DNA of 64,000 nucleotides. It comes from Isoetes taiwanensis (taxonomy: Eukaryota > Streptophyta > Lycopodiopsida > Isoetales > Isoetaceae). Below are positions 12,991-24,166 of this stretch, piece after piece. The notes beneath the pieces are model-generated. The model was not told where the DNA came from. It was given only the letters and a program-made list of their open reading frames with translations, and did not search any database. The DNA is taken from NCBI GenBank assembly GCA_021234155.1, contig JAJEKV010000003.1, positions 13,325,819-13,389,818 on the forward strand. Reading direction: 5' to 3'. Position numbers and translations under genes: made by a program. Positions within the stretch are counted from its first letter, which is position 1. Every line of letters begins with the position of its first letter.

Positions 12991-13270
12991 TGATACAACA
13001 AAAGAAAGAACAATAATTCAAAATTACAAAACTCAAATAAATAAGTAAAGCTCTCCAATCTTTAGGAGGTTTATGACCACCCAACCTGTATGCTTGTGTC
13101 ACACAAGTACGATTTCGATAGAATAATAATCCGTTATGGATCCTATACTCTGTCAAAGGATCTCTTCCATCCTTTTGTACCTGTGCATACGGAGTAGCAA
13201 AGGAGGGATCGTTCACATATTCTTCTTTCATTGGTTCCAAATCAACAAATTCTGCTACAGATATAGCTTG
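12991..13270 (-). mobile_element. Inverted Gypsy LTR end fused to an integrase zinc fragment
   Basis: 12991-13085 is the reverse complement of the last ~95 bp of the LTR that ends at 12985, so two LTR ends face each other across 5 bp. The inverted copy retains AGTT of the leader. Beyond it, 13087-13270 on the minus strand encodes EFVDLEPMKEEYVNDPSFAT and LTEYRIHNGLLFYRNRTCVT. This is a second copy of the integrase zinc region seen at 10568-10885. Confidence 0.65.
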
Positions 13271-13274
13271 AAGG

Positions 13275-16176
13275 AGATTTCAATAACACACCTGTGTGGG
13301 ATCAGAAATTGGGGAAACAAATGAATATGTCCAGGGGAGAGCGAGTTGCATGGGATAGGCTGATGGCTAACTTTATTTATATTCCTCCATCTTCCTCACA
13401 ACAATACTCATGGAGCAATAAAAGGAAAGGGAATCAAAGAACCTACTGTCTCCTAGATAGATTCTACCTATGCAATTTTGATCTGAAGGATTGGGACAAT
13501 CTTACTATCTCGAGTGATATTGGGAATTCCATTTCAGACCACTATCCTCAGTTTTTGGGAGATATGACACCTCCTCAGAAAGGTGGTATAAAAACTTCTT
13601 TTAAATTCAACACAGGAATGTTACAAAATAAGCAATTTTGTGAGGAATTTAAAAGTTTCTATCAACAGATGCCTAAGGTACCCCTTTCGGAATCCATGAA
13701 GCATTTTGTACAGAAGTTGAGGGACATCAAATCATGGATTAAAGAATGGGGAAAGGTATGGAATCAGAAGAAGAAAAAGGAGAAGCAAGAAGTGTATGAA
13801 GACATGAAGGTGATTAGAGGATATCTGTTCAAGGACAAAGATAATAAATGCTGGCAAGAAAAAGAGGCAAAATTGGAAATCAAGGTGAAAAAAATAGAAG
13901 AAGCAGAGGCAAAAAGTCTAGCCATAAGAAGTAAATGCAAATATATCAATCAGATGGATGATGCTGGTTCATCCTTTTTCTTCAGGACTGCTAAGAGCAG
14001 AATTATAAACAATGGTATTGTGTTAGTAAAAGATGGAAAGGGGAATACCTTAGCCTCCCAAGAGGGGATACAAGACTACTTCCACAAAGAATACCAAAAA
14101 CTGTTCAGCAAGTATGAAGTTGATACCAAAGACATGGAAGATTTCTTTAATCAAATTCCCAAGGGTCTAGAAATCAATGATGAGGACTTACTGAAGACAC
14201 CTGAGGAAAGGGAGATCAAAGAAATTCTACAATCCATGGCACATGGCAAAAGTCCTGGCCCTGATGGGATTCAACCTGAATTCTATTTAGGTTTTTGGGA
14301 ACTGGTAAAAGATGACCTCATAACTTTCATTAAGGGAGCATGGCAAGCAAGATATTTGCATCCAGCAATAAATGCAGGGCTTATTACCCTTATACCAAAA
14401 GTTAGCAGCCCAACAAACATTGGAGAGTGGAGACCAATCTCACTCACCAATACCACATACAAGATGCTAGCCAAGATCCTTGCAAACAGATTGAAGCCAA
14501 ATCTAATGAAGGTCATTAACCCCTGTCAGTCAGCCTTCCTTCCCCAAAGGAACATTCTGGATAACTATATTGGAGCTGCTGAAGGTATGCATTGGAACAA
14601 ACTCTCCAAGCAGAAATGTATGCTTCTTAAGTTGGACTTTAGGAGGGCCTATGACACAATCAGCTGGCAATTCCTGGAGAAAGCCATGGAGCACATAGGA
14701 CTCCCAAAAAAGGTTTATCAGAAAGTATATGGATTCAACATGACTGCCTCCTCATCTCTGATTATCAATGGTTTCCCTACTGAGCAGTTCCCTTGTAGAA
14801 GAGGGGTGGGGCAAGGCTGCCCTCTTGCCCCCTACCTATTCCTGATAGTGGCTGAAGTTCTTACAAAGTTGGTGATGCATATGCAGTCCAAAGGTGATAT
14901 TCATTGCCTGCAACTACCAGGGGAAGGAGGTATTTTTCGGTGAAGGAAGTATATAAAGCTCTGATCCAACACAAACCTTCCAGAGCAGCCTCTCTCTGGA
15001 ATTGCAGGCAAAAGGTTCTAGCAAAGGTATGTAGAAAGGGATGGAAGAGCTATACAGCAAATAAAGTGAGGACCTTTACCTGGCTTATATTGCATCAAGG
15101 ACTGATGACTAATCAAAAGAAAGCCAAATTTGACTCATCTATATCAGGGAGATGTCTCATGGGATGTGGAAAGGAGGAATCTTCTAACCATGTCTTCCAA
15201 TGTGAGATCATTGATGAATTCTGGAACTGGACTGCCCAGATAAATAAAGGCAAGATTGGAAGGAATGGTCTCCTAGATTTTCTGAATACAGAGGACAGGG
15301 TTTTGAGCACAACAAGAGCACTCTCCTGCTGGGCAGTATGGAAACACAGAAATAGAGTTACAATGGAACACAAGAATCCAAATATTATCTGGCTCAAACA
15401 AATCTTCCTAGCTGAACTTGTGAACTCGGCAATTGCACATAGATCCTTAAAGGGGATGAACTATGATAAAGGCTAGACAACCTTTGGTAGATTTCAAGGA
15501 GTCTATGATTTCTTTGTGCTTAATCTAACTACTGATGATGTTATTTTGCACAGATGCAATGAGGAGGCTTAATAGATATGGAGCCCAGGATCGAGGTTGG
15601 GGGTTGCTGAGGACTCGGACACGGAGGAGTCTAATCTTCCCGGGATTGAAGAAGAGGAAATTTTCATCCAGCTGAAACAAGAGATGATTCATGCAAGAGC
15701 ATTGAAGAAGATTCTGAAGAGAACAGAAGCCTGGAGACATAACAATCTCAGGCCTTTTTCATGAATTTATTCCATAAGTGGCAGCAGATGCGGGAGGCCC
15801 ATGTCCTCCTTCTTTTGGATTTCACTAACTATCCGGTTGCCAAACTGGACCTGTACCTGAATATTCTTGGCAGACGAAGAGTACAGGATCTTACCATGCA
15901 AGATCTGATTGATGCACAATAGGAAGCATCAAACCACTTATGAACATAAAGTTTTGATTATCTGATAAGTTAATATATGTAATAGGTAACAGACCTTAGT
16001 CTGCTAACAGACATTAGTCTGGTTTTCTTAACACATCTCCAAACTTTTGGAATGTGTAATTTTGGCATTATGCCTACCAGTATACCTCTGATGGTATACA
16101 ATTTCACTATGTAAGTTTCTAGTATGAATACAAAACCCACCTTACCTCAAAAAAAAAAAAAAAAAAAAAAAAAAAA
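13275..16176 (+). mobile_element. L1-type LINE, 5'-truncated, with reverse-transcriptase active site deleted
   Basis: It begins inside the endonuclease (GDFNNTPVWDQKLG, LLDRFYLCNFDLKDW, NSISDHYPQFL). It continues through the reverse transcriptase (AHGKSPGPDGIQPEFYLGFW, EWRPISLTNTTYKMLAKILA, LKLDFRRAYDTISW, RRGVGQGCPLAPYLFLIVAE). At about 14930 it jumps straight to the C-terminal zinc region (FSVKEVYKAL, SGRCLMGCGKEESSNHVFQC), so the segment with the YADD catalytic motif is missing. A TAG at 15474-15476 interrupts the last part of ORF2. Remnants of a third ORF lie at 15640-15920. The element ends in about 30 A residues (16147-16176). No convincing target duplication was found. Confidence 0.85.
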
Positions 16177-16248
16177 CATATATTTATTTGAGTTTTGTAA
16201 TTTTGAAGTGTTGTTCTTTCTTTTGTTGTATCAAGTTGGTATCAGAGC
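16177..16248 (+). repeat. Gypsy LTR end with primer-binding site
   Basis: TATTTATTTGAGTTTTG through TTGTATCA (to 16233) matches the LTR end, in the opposite orientation to the copy at 12991-13045. TGGTATCAGAGC at 16237-16248 is the primer-binding site complementary to the 3' end of initiator Met tRNA, as used by many plant LTR elements. Confidence 0.7.
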
Positions 16249-16254
16249 ATGGGG

Positions 16255-16555
16255 GTTCAACTTTCGTTCTGCAGCTCCTGCTTTCTTAATTGCATCTGGC
16301 ATCAGTACTGCACCAATAGCATTTCCACTTGCATCCGAACAAAAGATCGTAAGTCCTTGAGATTTTCAGGCCGAGGCCAATCAATGATAACCCTAATCTT
16401 TTCGGGATCCATCCGTATGCCTTCTTTGGATATATACTTATATACAGTAGAACTATTGAGGAGCATAAACAACACTTTCAACAGGTTTTTGATCTTTTGA
16501 GACAAAATAAGTTGTTTGTTCAGATGATAGACTTCCTCATCAAGCGCTCCTTCAA
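16255..16555. pseudogene. Gypsy RNase H and reverse-transcriptase pieces in both orientations
   Basis: On the minus strand 16270-16440 encodes KYISKEGIRMDPEKIRVIID and WPRPENLKDLRSF (end of a Gypsy reverse transcriptase), joined to DASGNAIGAVLMPDAIKK (start of RNase H). On the plus strand 16440-16525 encodes IEEHKQHFQQVFDLLRQNKL followed by FVQ, another part of the same reverse transcriptase. The two pieces abut in opposite orientation. The FADD LINE resumes near 16556. Confidence 0.65.
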
Positions 16556-17249
16556 TCTCAATATAGTGGTTGGTTTGCAGATGTGGTGAAATGGACTAAG
16601 AAGTGGATCAGAGATGCTGAATGGCCAACCATAACCAGTTTTCAGGAGGTACGTAAGTACATTACAGAAACAACTGTTAAAGGTCTATGGAGGCTTGATG
16701 CAAGTTCTGATAAAAAGAAGCATTACTATATGATGCATATTAATCCGATGCATGAGTATAAGGAACAAAGCTATTTACTCTCACAAATTAGCAGACGGAA
16801 CAGGATTCTCATATCTCGAATTAGGCTTTCATCTCATCATCTACGCATTGAAACGGGTAGATGGGATGGGACACCAACACACCAGAGGTTTTGTTATAGT
16901 TGTTTGGTGCTAGAAGTTGAAACAGAGGAACATGCACTTCTATATTGTCCAGCATATGCACATATACGTGCTAAGCACAATATTGATGTTACAGATTTAT
17001 ACATATTTTTTAACCTACCACCGTGTAATCTGAGCACCTATATAAAAGAGGTCTTTAAAGAAAGAGAGGAGATTTTAGAGCTCTTTATACATGCTCATTT
17101 GATTGAAGCCAGTGGTGCACTAGACTAGTGCTTTGAACATGTTGTAAATTTTGCCATAGAGGCCTGGGGGCCTAAATGACTTGATCAATATATTTAATTT
17201 AATTTAATTTTAATTTCATTTAATTTCATTTCATTTAATTTAATTTAAT
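16556..17249 (+). mobile_element. FADD-type LINE, right part (C-terminal zinc region and AATTT tail)
   Basis: The frame ending at 17128 shows VVKWTKKWIRDAEWPTITSF, SRIRLSSHHLRIETGRW and a zinc-like pattern RFCYSCLVLEVETEEHALLY followed by C. This is typical of the C-terminal region that follows a LINE reverse transcriptase. The 3' end is a run of AATTT-type units (17196-17249) instead of poly(A). It then meets the ATAACTTTTTG of the tandem unit. It is the continuation of the element that starts at 9904. Confidence 0.75.
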
Positions 17250-17710
17250 TTAATAACTTTTTGTATTACGATAATATATCGGATATTAATAAAATATAAG
17301 ATCTTTTGTCTTGCATTACAAATACTCTTTTGGGGTTAAAACCTCCAGATCACTTAAGATGATCAGTCTATACAAGAAACTTTCAAAAGAATAGCCCTAA
17401 ACAACAAGTATTCGTACCTTTCCCATTTTTGGTAAAAGGGAGCAATACTCAAGTCAAGATGGTTGGAAGAAATGGATTAACTTTTAAAGGTTTGTTTTTC
17501 CTAATTTGCAGAGAAAAATTATTAGAAAAGTATGGTGAAGTCCTCGACTAAGTAAGAGTTGTAGCCTAGGAGATATTTGAGCTCAAACTTGGGTCAAAAT
17601 TGGTCAATGACAGTCAATGTGCAAGGAAAATGGTTTTTCAGTTGCCAAAAGTCTTTTTGAGAAATTTCCAAGCAAATAGGTGTAAAAAGTAGTCGTAATA
17701 TGGGGGCAAG
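17250..17710 (+). repeat. 3-kb tandem unit, copy 1, left segment
   Basis: It matches 26267-26720 and 29345-29800 almost base for base (AACTTTTTGTATTACGA at the left, GTAGTCGTAATATGGG at the right). The L1-type LINE at 17711 interrupts it, and it continues at 24167. Confidence 0.85.
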
Positions 17711-17781
17711 GAAAATGAAGGAGGGAGGATGGCGGTTGGCGGTGGCGCTCCGAATATTTCTGAGCGCATGCACAGATCGCC

Positions 17782-19860
17782 ATGGTGAGAGTGTTCATGA
17801 TTCTTGAGCAGGGAGTTCGTCACTCGTGTGGTTGGCTAGTAGGAGAACCTAACGAACTATGGAATTTATTGATTATGCAGAAATTTTTTCCTGACCATCT
17901 TTTCACTTCCATTTTTTCTGATAACTTCGATGAGCCGGTTCTTGCTGAGGAATCGTGGTTAGGAGAATTTGTGGGAGATAGGAATGTTGTTGCCACTGGT
18001 GTTTTTTGGGTTTTTTGTGACTGGCATACTGAAAAAATCTCAGTTAGAATCTTTTTATAAAAAAAATGAGAATGCAACACAACAAAATCTGTTAGCAATA
18101 GAGAGTTCATTTAGTTTGCAGTTTGCTATGGAAAAACAAAAAAATATACCGGACAGGGGGTGGATTGTCAGATGGATGGCCAGGTATTAGATTCTGAATC
18201 GGATGACTTAGCAATAATTGCCAAAAGGATGTCTGTCATGTCAGACATCGAAAAGAGGAAATTGGTACAAATTTTAATGGATTTGGGCACTGCAAAAAGG
18301 CAGAATTTAGCGGGCAGTTACTAATGGTGGTAAACTGTTGGGAAAGGAAGGAGAAGCCGAAAAGAATTCCGACCATCTGGTTGCCTTTGGTGGAGCCAGA
18401 GTTGGAGAAGACGAACAATATGGTGGCGACAAGGCAGCAGCTGGGGATGGGCGCGGTTCAGAGGCAGCAAAATATTGTGAAACCAATTCTGGAGCATCTG
18501 AATCATCTGCAAGAGGAGGAGGCTGGAATTGTTGAACAAAGGGCAAAGCATGTCTTCCATGGTAAAATCTTGAAAAACCCATTCGTGGAAGCTAGACTTA
18601 AACAAATGGCCAATCGAGCAGTAATCGGCTGTGTAAGACATGAGGGAGTGAAACTCCCGATGATAAGAGCTGAGCTTGAAAAACTAGTTGACAGTATTTC
18701 AATTTCAAAAATCTACTGGCTTGATTTTCCTTTCTTTATTGTGGAATGTGGGAATGAAATTTCTGTCAAAATTGTTGCTCAAGCAGGGCACGATCACAAA
18801 GGCTAACACTCAAATTTTCTTCCAAAAGTGGTATCCGGCCTTTGATCCTCGAGACATTAAACAACTCTTCCACCCTGCATGGACCTCAGTTCAAGGCCTT
18901 AGCCCAATTTATTGGAGTGAGGAGATATTGAAAAACTTGTTCCAGGAATTAGGTGATTTCATTGGTAGGGAGACAATGCCGGATCAGCCCCCAAGGGTTT
19001 GGGTCCAATTGGATCTGCTCAAGCCAATTCCTGACAGAATTGACTATTGTGACTACTTTGGGTTACATAAATGCCTTCCCTTGCAGTGGCGGGGAATCCC
19101 TACCCCCTGTAGTGCTTGTGGTATCAGATTGCAGGGGGGAGGAGTCTGTAGAGGCTTTGTGGATAGGAAAATAAATGTGGAGCCCCCCAATCAGTGGATC
19201 ACCCCCTATAAAAAGCCTTCTTCGGTCCTCGAAAAGCAAAATGTAAACGGAAGTGTGAAAAAGAAAGCCCGTAAGCAGAAAATCAGAGAGGAAAGGGAAA
19301 AGGCAGAGCAGACACAGTTGGCTCAGAAAAAAGGAAAAATGACTTGGATTAGGAAATCTGATGAAGGGAGTGTTAAGGTTTTGAATAAAGGAATCATAAT
19401 AAGGGAGCCTTCTTCGAGAAGGAGATCACCTAATTTGTCTAATTCTCCCTCTCCCGCTCGGGAAAAGGGGGAATGCTCGCATAAGATCTCTGATTTTCCT
19501 GTTCATAATATATTCCCAGGTCAAAATGAGCATCAATTGGAAGGAACGGGTGAGCTTTTTAAGCAACAGCCAGTGTCCTTAAACCAAGGAAAAAAGGATG
19601 ATTTGGGTGAGCTTTTTAAGCAACAGCTTGAATCCCCCAGACCCTCAAGCACTATCTTGGATGATCATCAAGACATGAATGCTGTTGTAACAGATTCAAT
19701 TGAGGAAATTCTCCCTATTAATGACCTCATCATATCATCCCCTTCACAACCTGGTGTTGATGAATTTTTTACTCCACAGACAACCAGGAAAAAGCATAAA
19801 AAAGTGGTCCTCTTTAATTTAGATGGGCCTGCCTCTAATACAAGAAATAAATCTTTATGA
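17782..19860 (+). pseudogene. LINE ORF1, DUF4283-like RNA-binding protein with zinc-knuckle remnant
   Basis: The coding signal runs across several frames, with breaks near 18050, 18190-18320 and 18790. The central part (KIYWLDFPFFIVECG, then FFQKWYPAFDPRDIKQLFHP, WTSVQGLSPIYWSEEIL, VWVQLDLLKPIPD) follows the DUF4283-type pattern found at the N-terminus of plant L1 ORF1 proteins. CSACGIRLQGGGVC stands where a zinc knuckle is expected, but the spacing is not canonical. A Lys/Glu-rich tail contains the repeated phrase GELFKQQ. ORF1 proteins of this type bind element RNA. The stop TGA at 19858-19860 overlaps the ORF2 ATG at 19857. Confidence 0.75.
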
Positions 19861-22800
19861 AGATTGTGTGTTGGAATTTAAGAGGTATAAAGGGTCCTTT
19901 GAAGAGAAAAAGGGCTCTCATTGCAATTCAGGAAATGAAGGCGGACATCATTTTATTACAGGAACATAGACTTCCCTCTTTTGAATCATCAAAATTGGGA
20001 GACTAGATTTGTCCAGGCAGTAGTTCGACCTGGGCTGCAGCCAATGGTACTAAGGGTGGAATCTGCACAATTTGGAAAGGTTTCCCTTCTACTGGCTCAT
20101 ATGTATCCCCCTCGGGTAGGTGGTCTGCTAGTTTTCTTAACATCAGGGGACATTTGGCTGGAATAATAAATGTCTATGCCTCAACAGAACCCCATGAAAG
20201 GGAAATGCAATGGAAGGAAATGTATTTGTGGATTGAGCAACAAAACCAGGTTCACAACTGGCTGCTAGCAGGAGATTTAAATAACACCCCCTTGTGGGAT
20301 CAAAAGCTTGGAAAGAAAATCAATATGACCAAGAATGAGAGATGTGAATGGGATAAATTGGTTGGCAATTTTGTTTATCATCCTCCCTCCTCATCAGCCA
20401 CATATTCCTGGAGTAATAAAAGAAAGGGACCAGAAAGAACATTTTGCTTACTAGACAGATTCTACACTTTATCAGCTGACTTGGATTCCATCTCTGACCA
20501 CTTTCCACAAGTTTTGGAATCACTTGCAGTTTCCCCTCGGGCTACTAAGGTAAGCACCCCTTTCAAGTTTAATGTTCAACTTTTGCAAGTTCAACAATTT
20601 TGTTCTCAATTGAAGGAATATTATTTATCTCTCCCCAAGATTGGGAATAGTAGGTCCATGATTGGGTTTGTGCAGAAATTGAAAACTTTAAAAGATTAGA
20701 TTAAAAAATGGGGCAAGGACTGGGCAGAAAAAAAGAAGAAGAAGCAGAAGAATGAAATTTATGCTGAAATAAAAAAGGTAAGGGAATCTTTGTTTCTTGA
20801 TAAAGACAACCAGACCTTGCAGGAATTGGAGAACCAATTGGAGATTAAGGTCAAACATGTGGAGGAATTGGAGGCTCAATCATTGGCTATCAGAAGTAAG
20901 TGTCAATATGTCAATTTTATGGACAAAAGCAGTTCCTCTTTTTTCTTTAAGGCTGCTAAGAGCCGGATCATTAATAATGGCATTATCTCAGTCCAGGATG
21001 AGCAGGGTAGTGTTATCCAAGGTCAGCAGGGAATTCAAAGTTTCTTTACTCAAAGGTATCAGGAGCTGTTTGATAAGCAGCCACCTCACAGTCAGATATT
21101 GAGCAATTTTTTAGTATGGTTGACTTTCACTCTGACTCTCCTCCAGTCAATAATGAGGCCCTTGTAGCTATTCCACAGAAATAGGAAATTCTCCTCACTC
21201 TGAATTCGATGGCTTCTGGAAAAAGCCCAGGACCTGATGGCTTTCCCCCAGAATTCTTTAAGGAATTTTGGGATGTGATGCAGGATGATATTACAACTTT
21301 TGTGCAAGGGGCTTGGCAGGCAAATAGTTTGCATCCTGCAGTCAATGCTGGTCTAATTGCATTAGTTCCTAAAGTGGATCAGCCTATGGCCTTCTCTGAT
21401 TGGAGGCCAATTTCCTTGACCAACACCATTTATAAAGTCCTGGCAAAAATATTAGCAAATAGGGTCAAATCTGCTTTGGAAGCTCTCATTAGTCCCCTAC
21501 AAACTGCTTTTCTGCTTGGAAGAAGCATCCTTGACAATTTTATTGGGGCTTATGAAGGATTACATTGGAATAATCTATCTAAACAGAATGGCATGCTCTT
21601 GAAGCTTGATTTTAAAAGGGCTTTTGATACTATTAATTGGGATTTCTTGAGCAAAGCTATGGAATTTCTGGGTTTTTCACAGAAGGTAATTAATCTGGTC
21701 CTTGCTTTTAATAAGGAAGCCAGATCTGCAGTCCTGGTCAATGGCTGCCCCTCCTCTTTTTTCCCTTGTAAAAAGGGAGTAAGGCAAGGGTGCCCTCTGG
21801 CCCCTTACCTTTTCCTAATAGTGCTGAGATGGTGACCAAGGTTACACTTAAACTTCAGCAAAATGGGCAAATTAAAGGCCTCCAGATGCCAAATGAAGGT
21901 ATGCATTTATCTTTGATGCAATATGCTGATGATACCTTTATTTTTTTAAAGGATGATGGGAAAAGCATCTTTGCCTTCCTATCTGCCATGGAGATCTTTG
22001 GTAAAGCTTCAGGTGTGCTATTGAATAGAGCCAAATGTACTATTCTTCTGGACTCTACTGAAAGCAAAATTGCAGACATAGCAATTTTGGAAAAAGGTAT
22101 GGCTACCAAACTGTTGGGTCTTCCCCTTGCACCAGACATGAGTCTCCATGGTCTTTGGTCTCCCATCATAAACAGGATCAAGAGGAAATTTATGATGTAC
22201 CCTGCCTCTCTTTCACTAGCAAGAAGGATGGAAATTGCCAATACAGTAATTGCCAGCACACACATTTATTTCTCATCTGCAATTGTGGCTGACAAGGCAA
22301 CTTATGGAGAAATTCAGACTGCCATTAGAAAATTCATTTGGCAAGGTGATTATAAAGTTGCTTGGCAGAATCTTATTACTCCAAAAGATTCTAGAGGTCT
22401 TGGATGCAAGGATCGCTTTAAACAAGCTCAGGCCCTAGCTGCAAAACTGATTTGGCGTGCTCTTTCTTCTTCTTATGATTCGCCTGCTATGGCCTTCATC
22501 AGGTATTGGATTCAGCAAACCAAGCTTGTGGGAAGCAATTCTATCCATCACCAGCTCCCAGACTCAGCCTTTTATCAGTTAATAGCAGGTTCCCACACAT
22601 CTTCTATCATGAGGCGACTTTTGGAGGCATGGAATGAAGCTTCTCATTGTTTCCATGCAGATGACCTTCACAAGGTAAGCTCCAAATTCCATTTCTTTTG
22701 GTATCATAATCTACTTCCTACAGAAGCAGGGTGTTTGGCTCTCAAACATCCAAGGAAATACAAAGAATGGAGTGATGATGGTTTTAAATCCATTGCTGAC

Positions 22801-23607
22801 CTCAGATGTAATGGTAATTGGCTTACCTGGCAGGAAATGGTAACTAAAATCAGTGACACACAGGTGAACAAAAAGATCTTTTCTGTCATTTCCCGTTCCC
22901 TGAGTAACTGGGAAGACTCATTAGCTCCAATCTCATGGAGTTGTGAGGGAAAGAAGAACTATAGTGTCTCCAGAATCTACAAAATGATCATTCAACCCTC
23001 TGATCTCAAGGTCACTACAAAATGGGGATGCACTCAGCAAGAGGCAGTTAAAGTAATTACTGATGGTTGGCAGGCCTACTGTGCAAAAAAGATTCTTTTA
23101 TTCAGATGGTTACTGCTGAACCAGAGTCTGTCCACCAATGACAGAATTGCAAAGTATAAGGCTGCTTATTCCAACATTTGCCCTTTGGGCTGTCAGCTTC
23201 CAGAATCTAATTTGCATGTTTTTCAATGTCCTCGTCTTTTGCCTTTTTGGATCTGGGCAAGAAATCTTTGTATGGCCACTCCTGGTTCCTCTTCCCAGGA
23301 ATTCTTTGTCTTCTTGAACTTCCCAAGTGCCTTTTGTGGTACTCTGAGAACTCTGGCCCTTTGGTCCATGTGGAAGCACCGAAACAGAATCCTTCATGAT
23401 CAAAAAGCTTTTAACCTTAATTGGATCAAAGCTTGTTTTCAGTCCCTGCTGGTCGAGACTGCTATTGCTCACAAAAGATGCAAGGGCTCAGCATATGACA
23501 GAAATTGGAATTCTCTAGGGAACTACCATGGTTTTTATGCTTTTTTCAAATTAACTTTCTCTGATGCTGATATTCACATTGACGGATTTTGTGACCGAGC
23601 ATTATGA
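19857..23607 (+). pseudogene. LINE ORF2, APE endonuclease and reverse transcriptase
   Basis: It starts MKIVCWNLRGIKGPLKRKRA with ADIILLQEHR, the N-terminus of an APE-type endonuclease. It continues through LLAGDLNNTPLWDQKLGKK and DSISDHFPQ. The reverse transcriptase has SGKSPGPDGFPPEFF, DWRPISLTNTIYKVLAKILA, LKLDFKRAFDTINW, KGVRQGCPLAPYLFLIV and the catalytic MQYADDTFIFL near 21920. The zinc region at the end reads CPLGCQLPESNLHVFQC. In-frame TAG codons at 20004, 20697 and 21181 and frameshifts near 21095 and 21820 disable it. From 21830 to 23607 the frame is open. Confidence 0.88.
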
Positions 23608-23935
23608 TATGGTTATCCCCCCTTCCCAAGGAAGATATGTTCCGAAGCGTACCTTTGTACAGTGGACAAGGGGAGAAATTAAAGCCAAGATGATTACCTT
23701 GAAGCAGCACATCTGGGCTCAGATAGCTTTGGGAGTCATTCTAGAATATGAAGATCTCTGGTGGTGGAATGACCTGAAGATCTACTTTGCTGCAAAATGG
23801 GAGGAGCACTTTGATATCACCTCGGAAATCATGCTGCAGTTCATGGTCCACACCCCCCTGGATCTTGATGAGCTTGAGACAGTATTTCATATTGTCCAGG
23901 TCGATCCATTGGAGTTTGATTTGGGCTATGAATAG
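23564..23935 (+). CDS. LINE third ORF (ORF3), 123 residues, unrecognised
   Basis: It overlaps the end of ORF2 by 44 bp in another frame and stops at 23935, ahead of the 3' UTR and poly(A). It is acidic and rich in Trp (LWWWNDLKIYFAAKWEEHF, LDLDELETVFHIVQVDPLEF). The second L1-type LINE carries a diverged counterpart at about 15640-15920 in the same place (KQEMIHARALKKIL, W--N-L, FHKWQ, KLDLYLNIL). The spacing of Lys-Gln, Trp, Lys-Trp and Leu-Asp-Leu is shared. Two diverged elements keeping it suggests selection. No function can be assigned, and fusion to ORF2 by frameshift is also possible. Confidence 0.5.
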   Translation: MLIFTLTDFVTEHYDMVIPPSQGRYVPKRTFVQWTRGEIKAKMITLKQHIWAQIALGVILEYEDLWWWNDLKIYFAAKWEEHFDITSEIMLQFMVHTPLDLDELETVFHIVQVDPLEFDLGYE

Positions 23936-24166
23936 AGAACTAGTGATTTGATTCCTGTTTTGAACTATTACTGGCGCCTGATACTCTCCTTTGATCAGCT
24001 GGTACAGCTAATTTTGTTTATCTAGTTGTGTTGCTTTTTCTCAGTCCCTTTTTGGGATAAGTAAGCATTGCAAAGGTTTGTTTTTTCCTTTGCAATTGCT
24101 GTAAATATTCATGTAATCTCTTTTGCATGTAATATCAAAACTGCCTTAACCTCAAAAAAAAAAAAA

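Larger units (their letters stand above)
17711..24166 (+). mobile_element. Near full-length L1-type LINE, 6,456 bp, with target duplication and poly(A)
   Basis: The insertion is bounded by GGGGGCAAG at 17702-17710 and again at 24167-24175. The empty site is preserved in the two other copies of the tandem unit (26717 and 29797, with one G fewer). It ends in a run of 13 A (24154-24166). Inside are a short leader, ORF1 (17782-19860), ORF2 (19857-23607) and a third ORF (23564-23935). Stop codons and frameshifts in ORF1 and ORF2 make this copy inactive. Confidence 0.92.
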
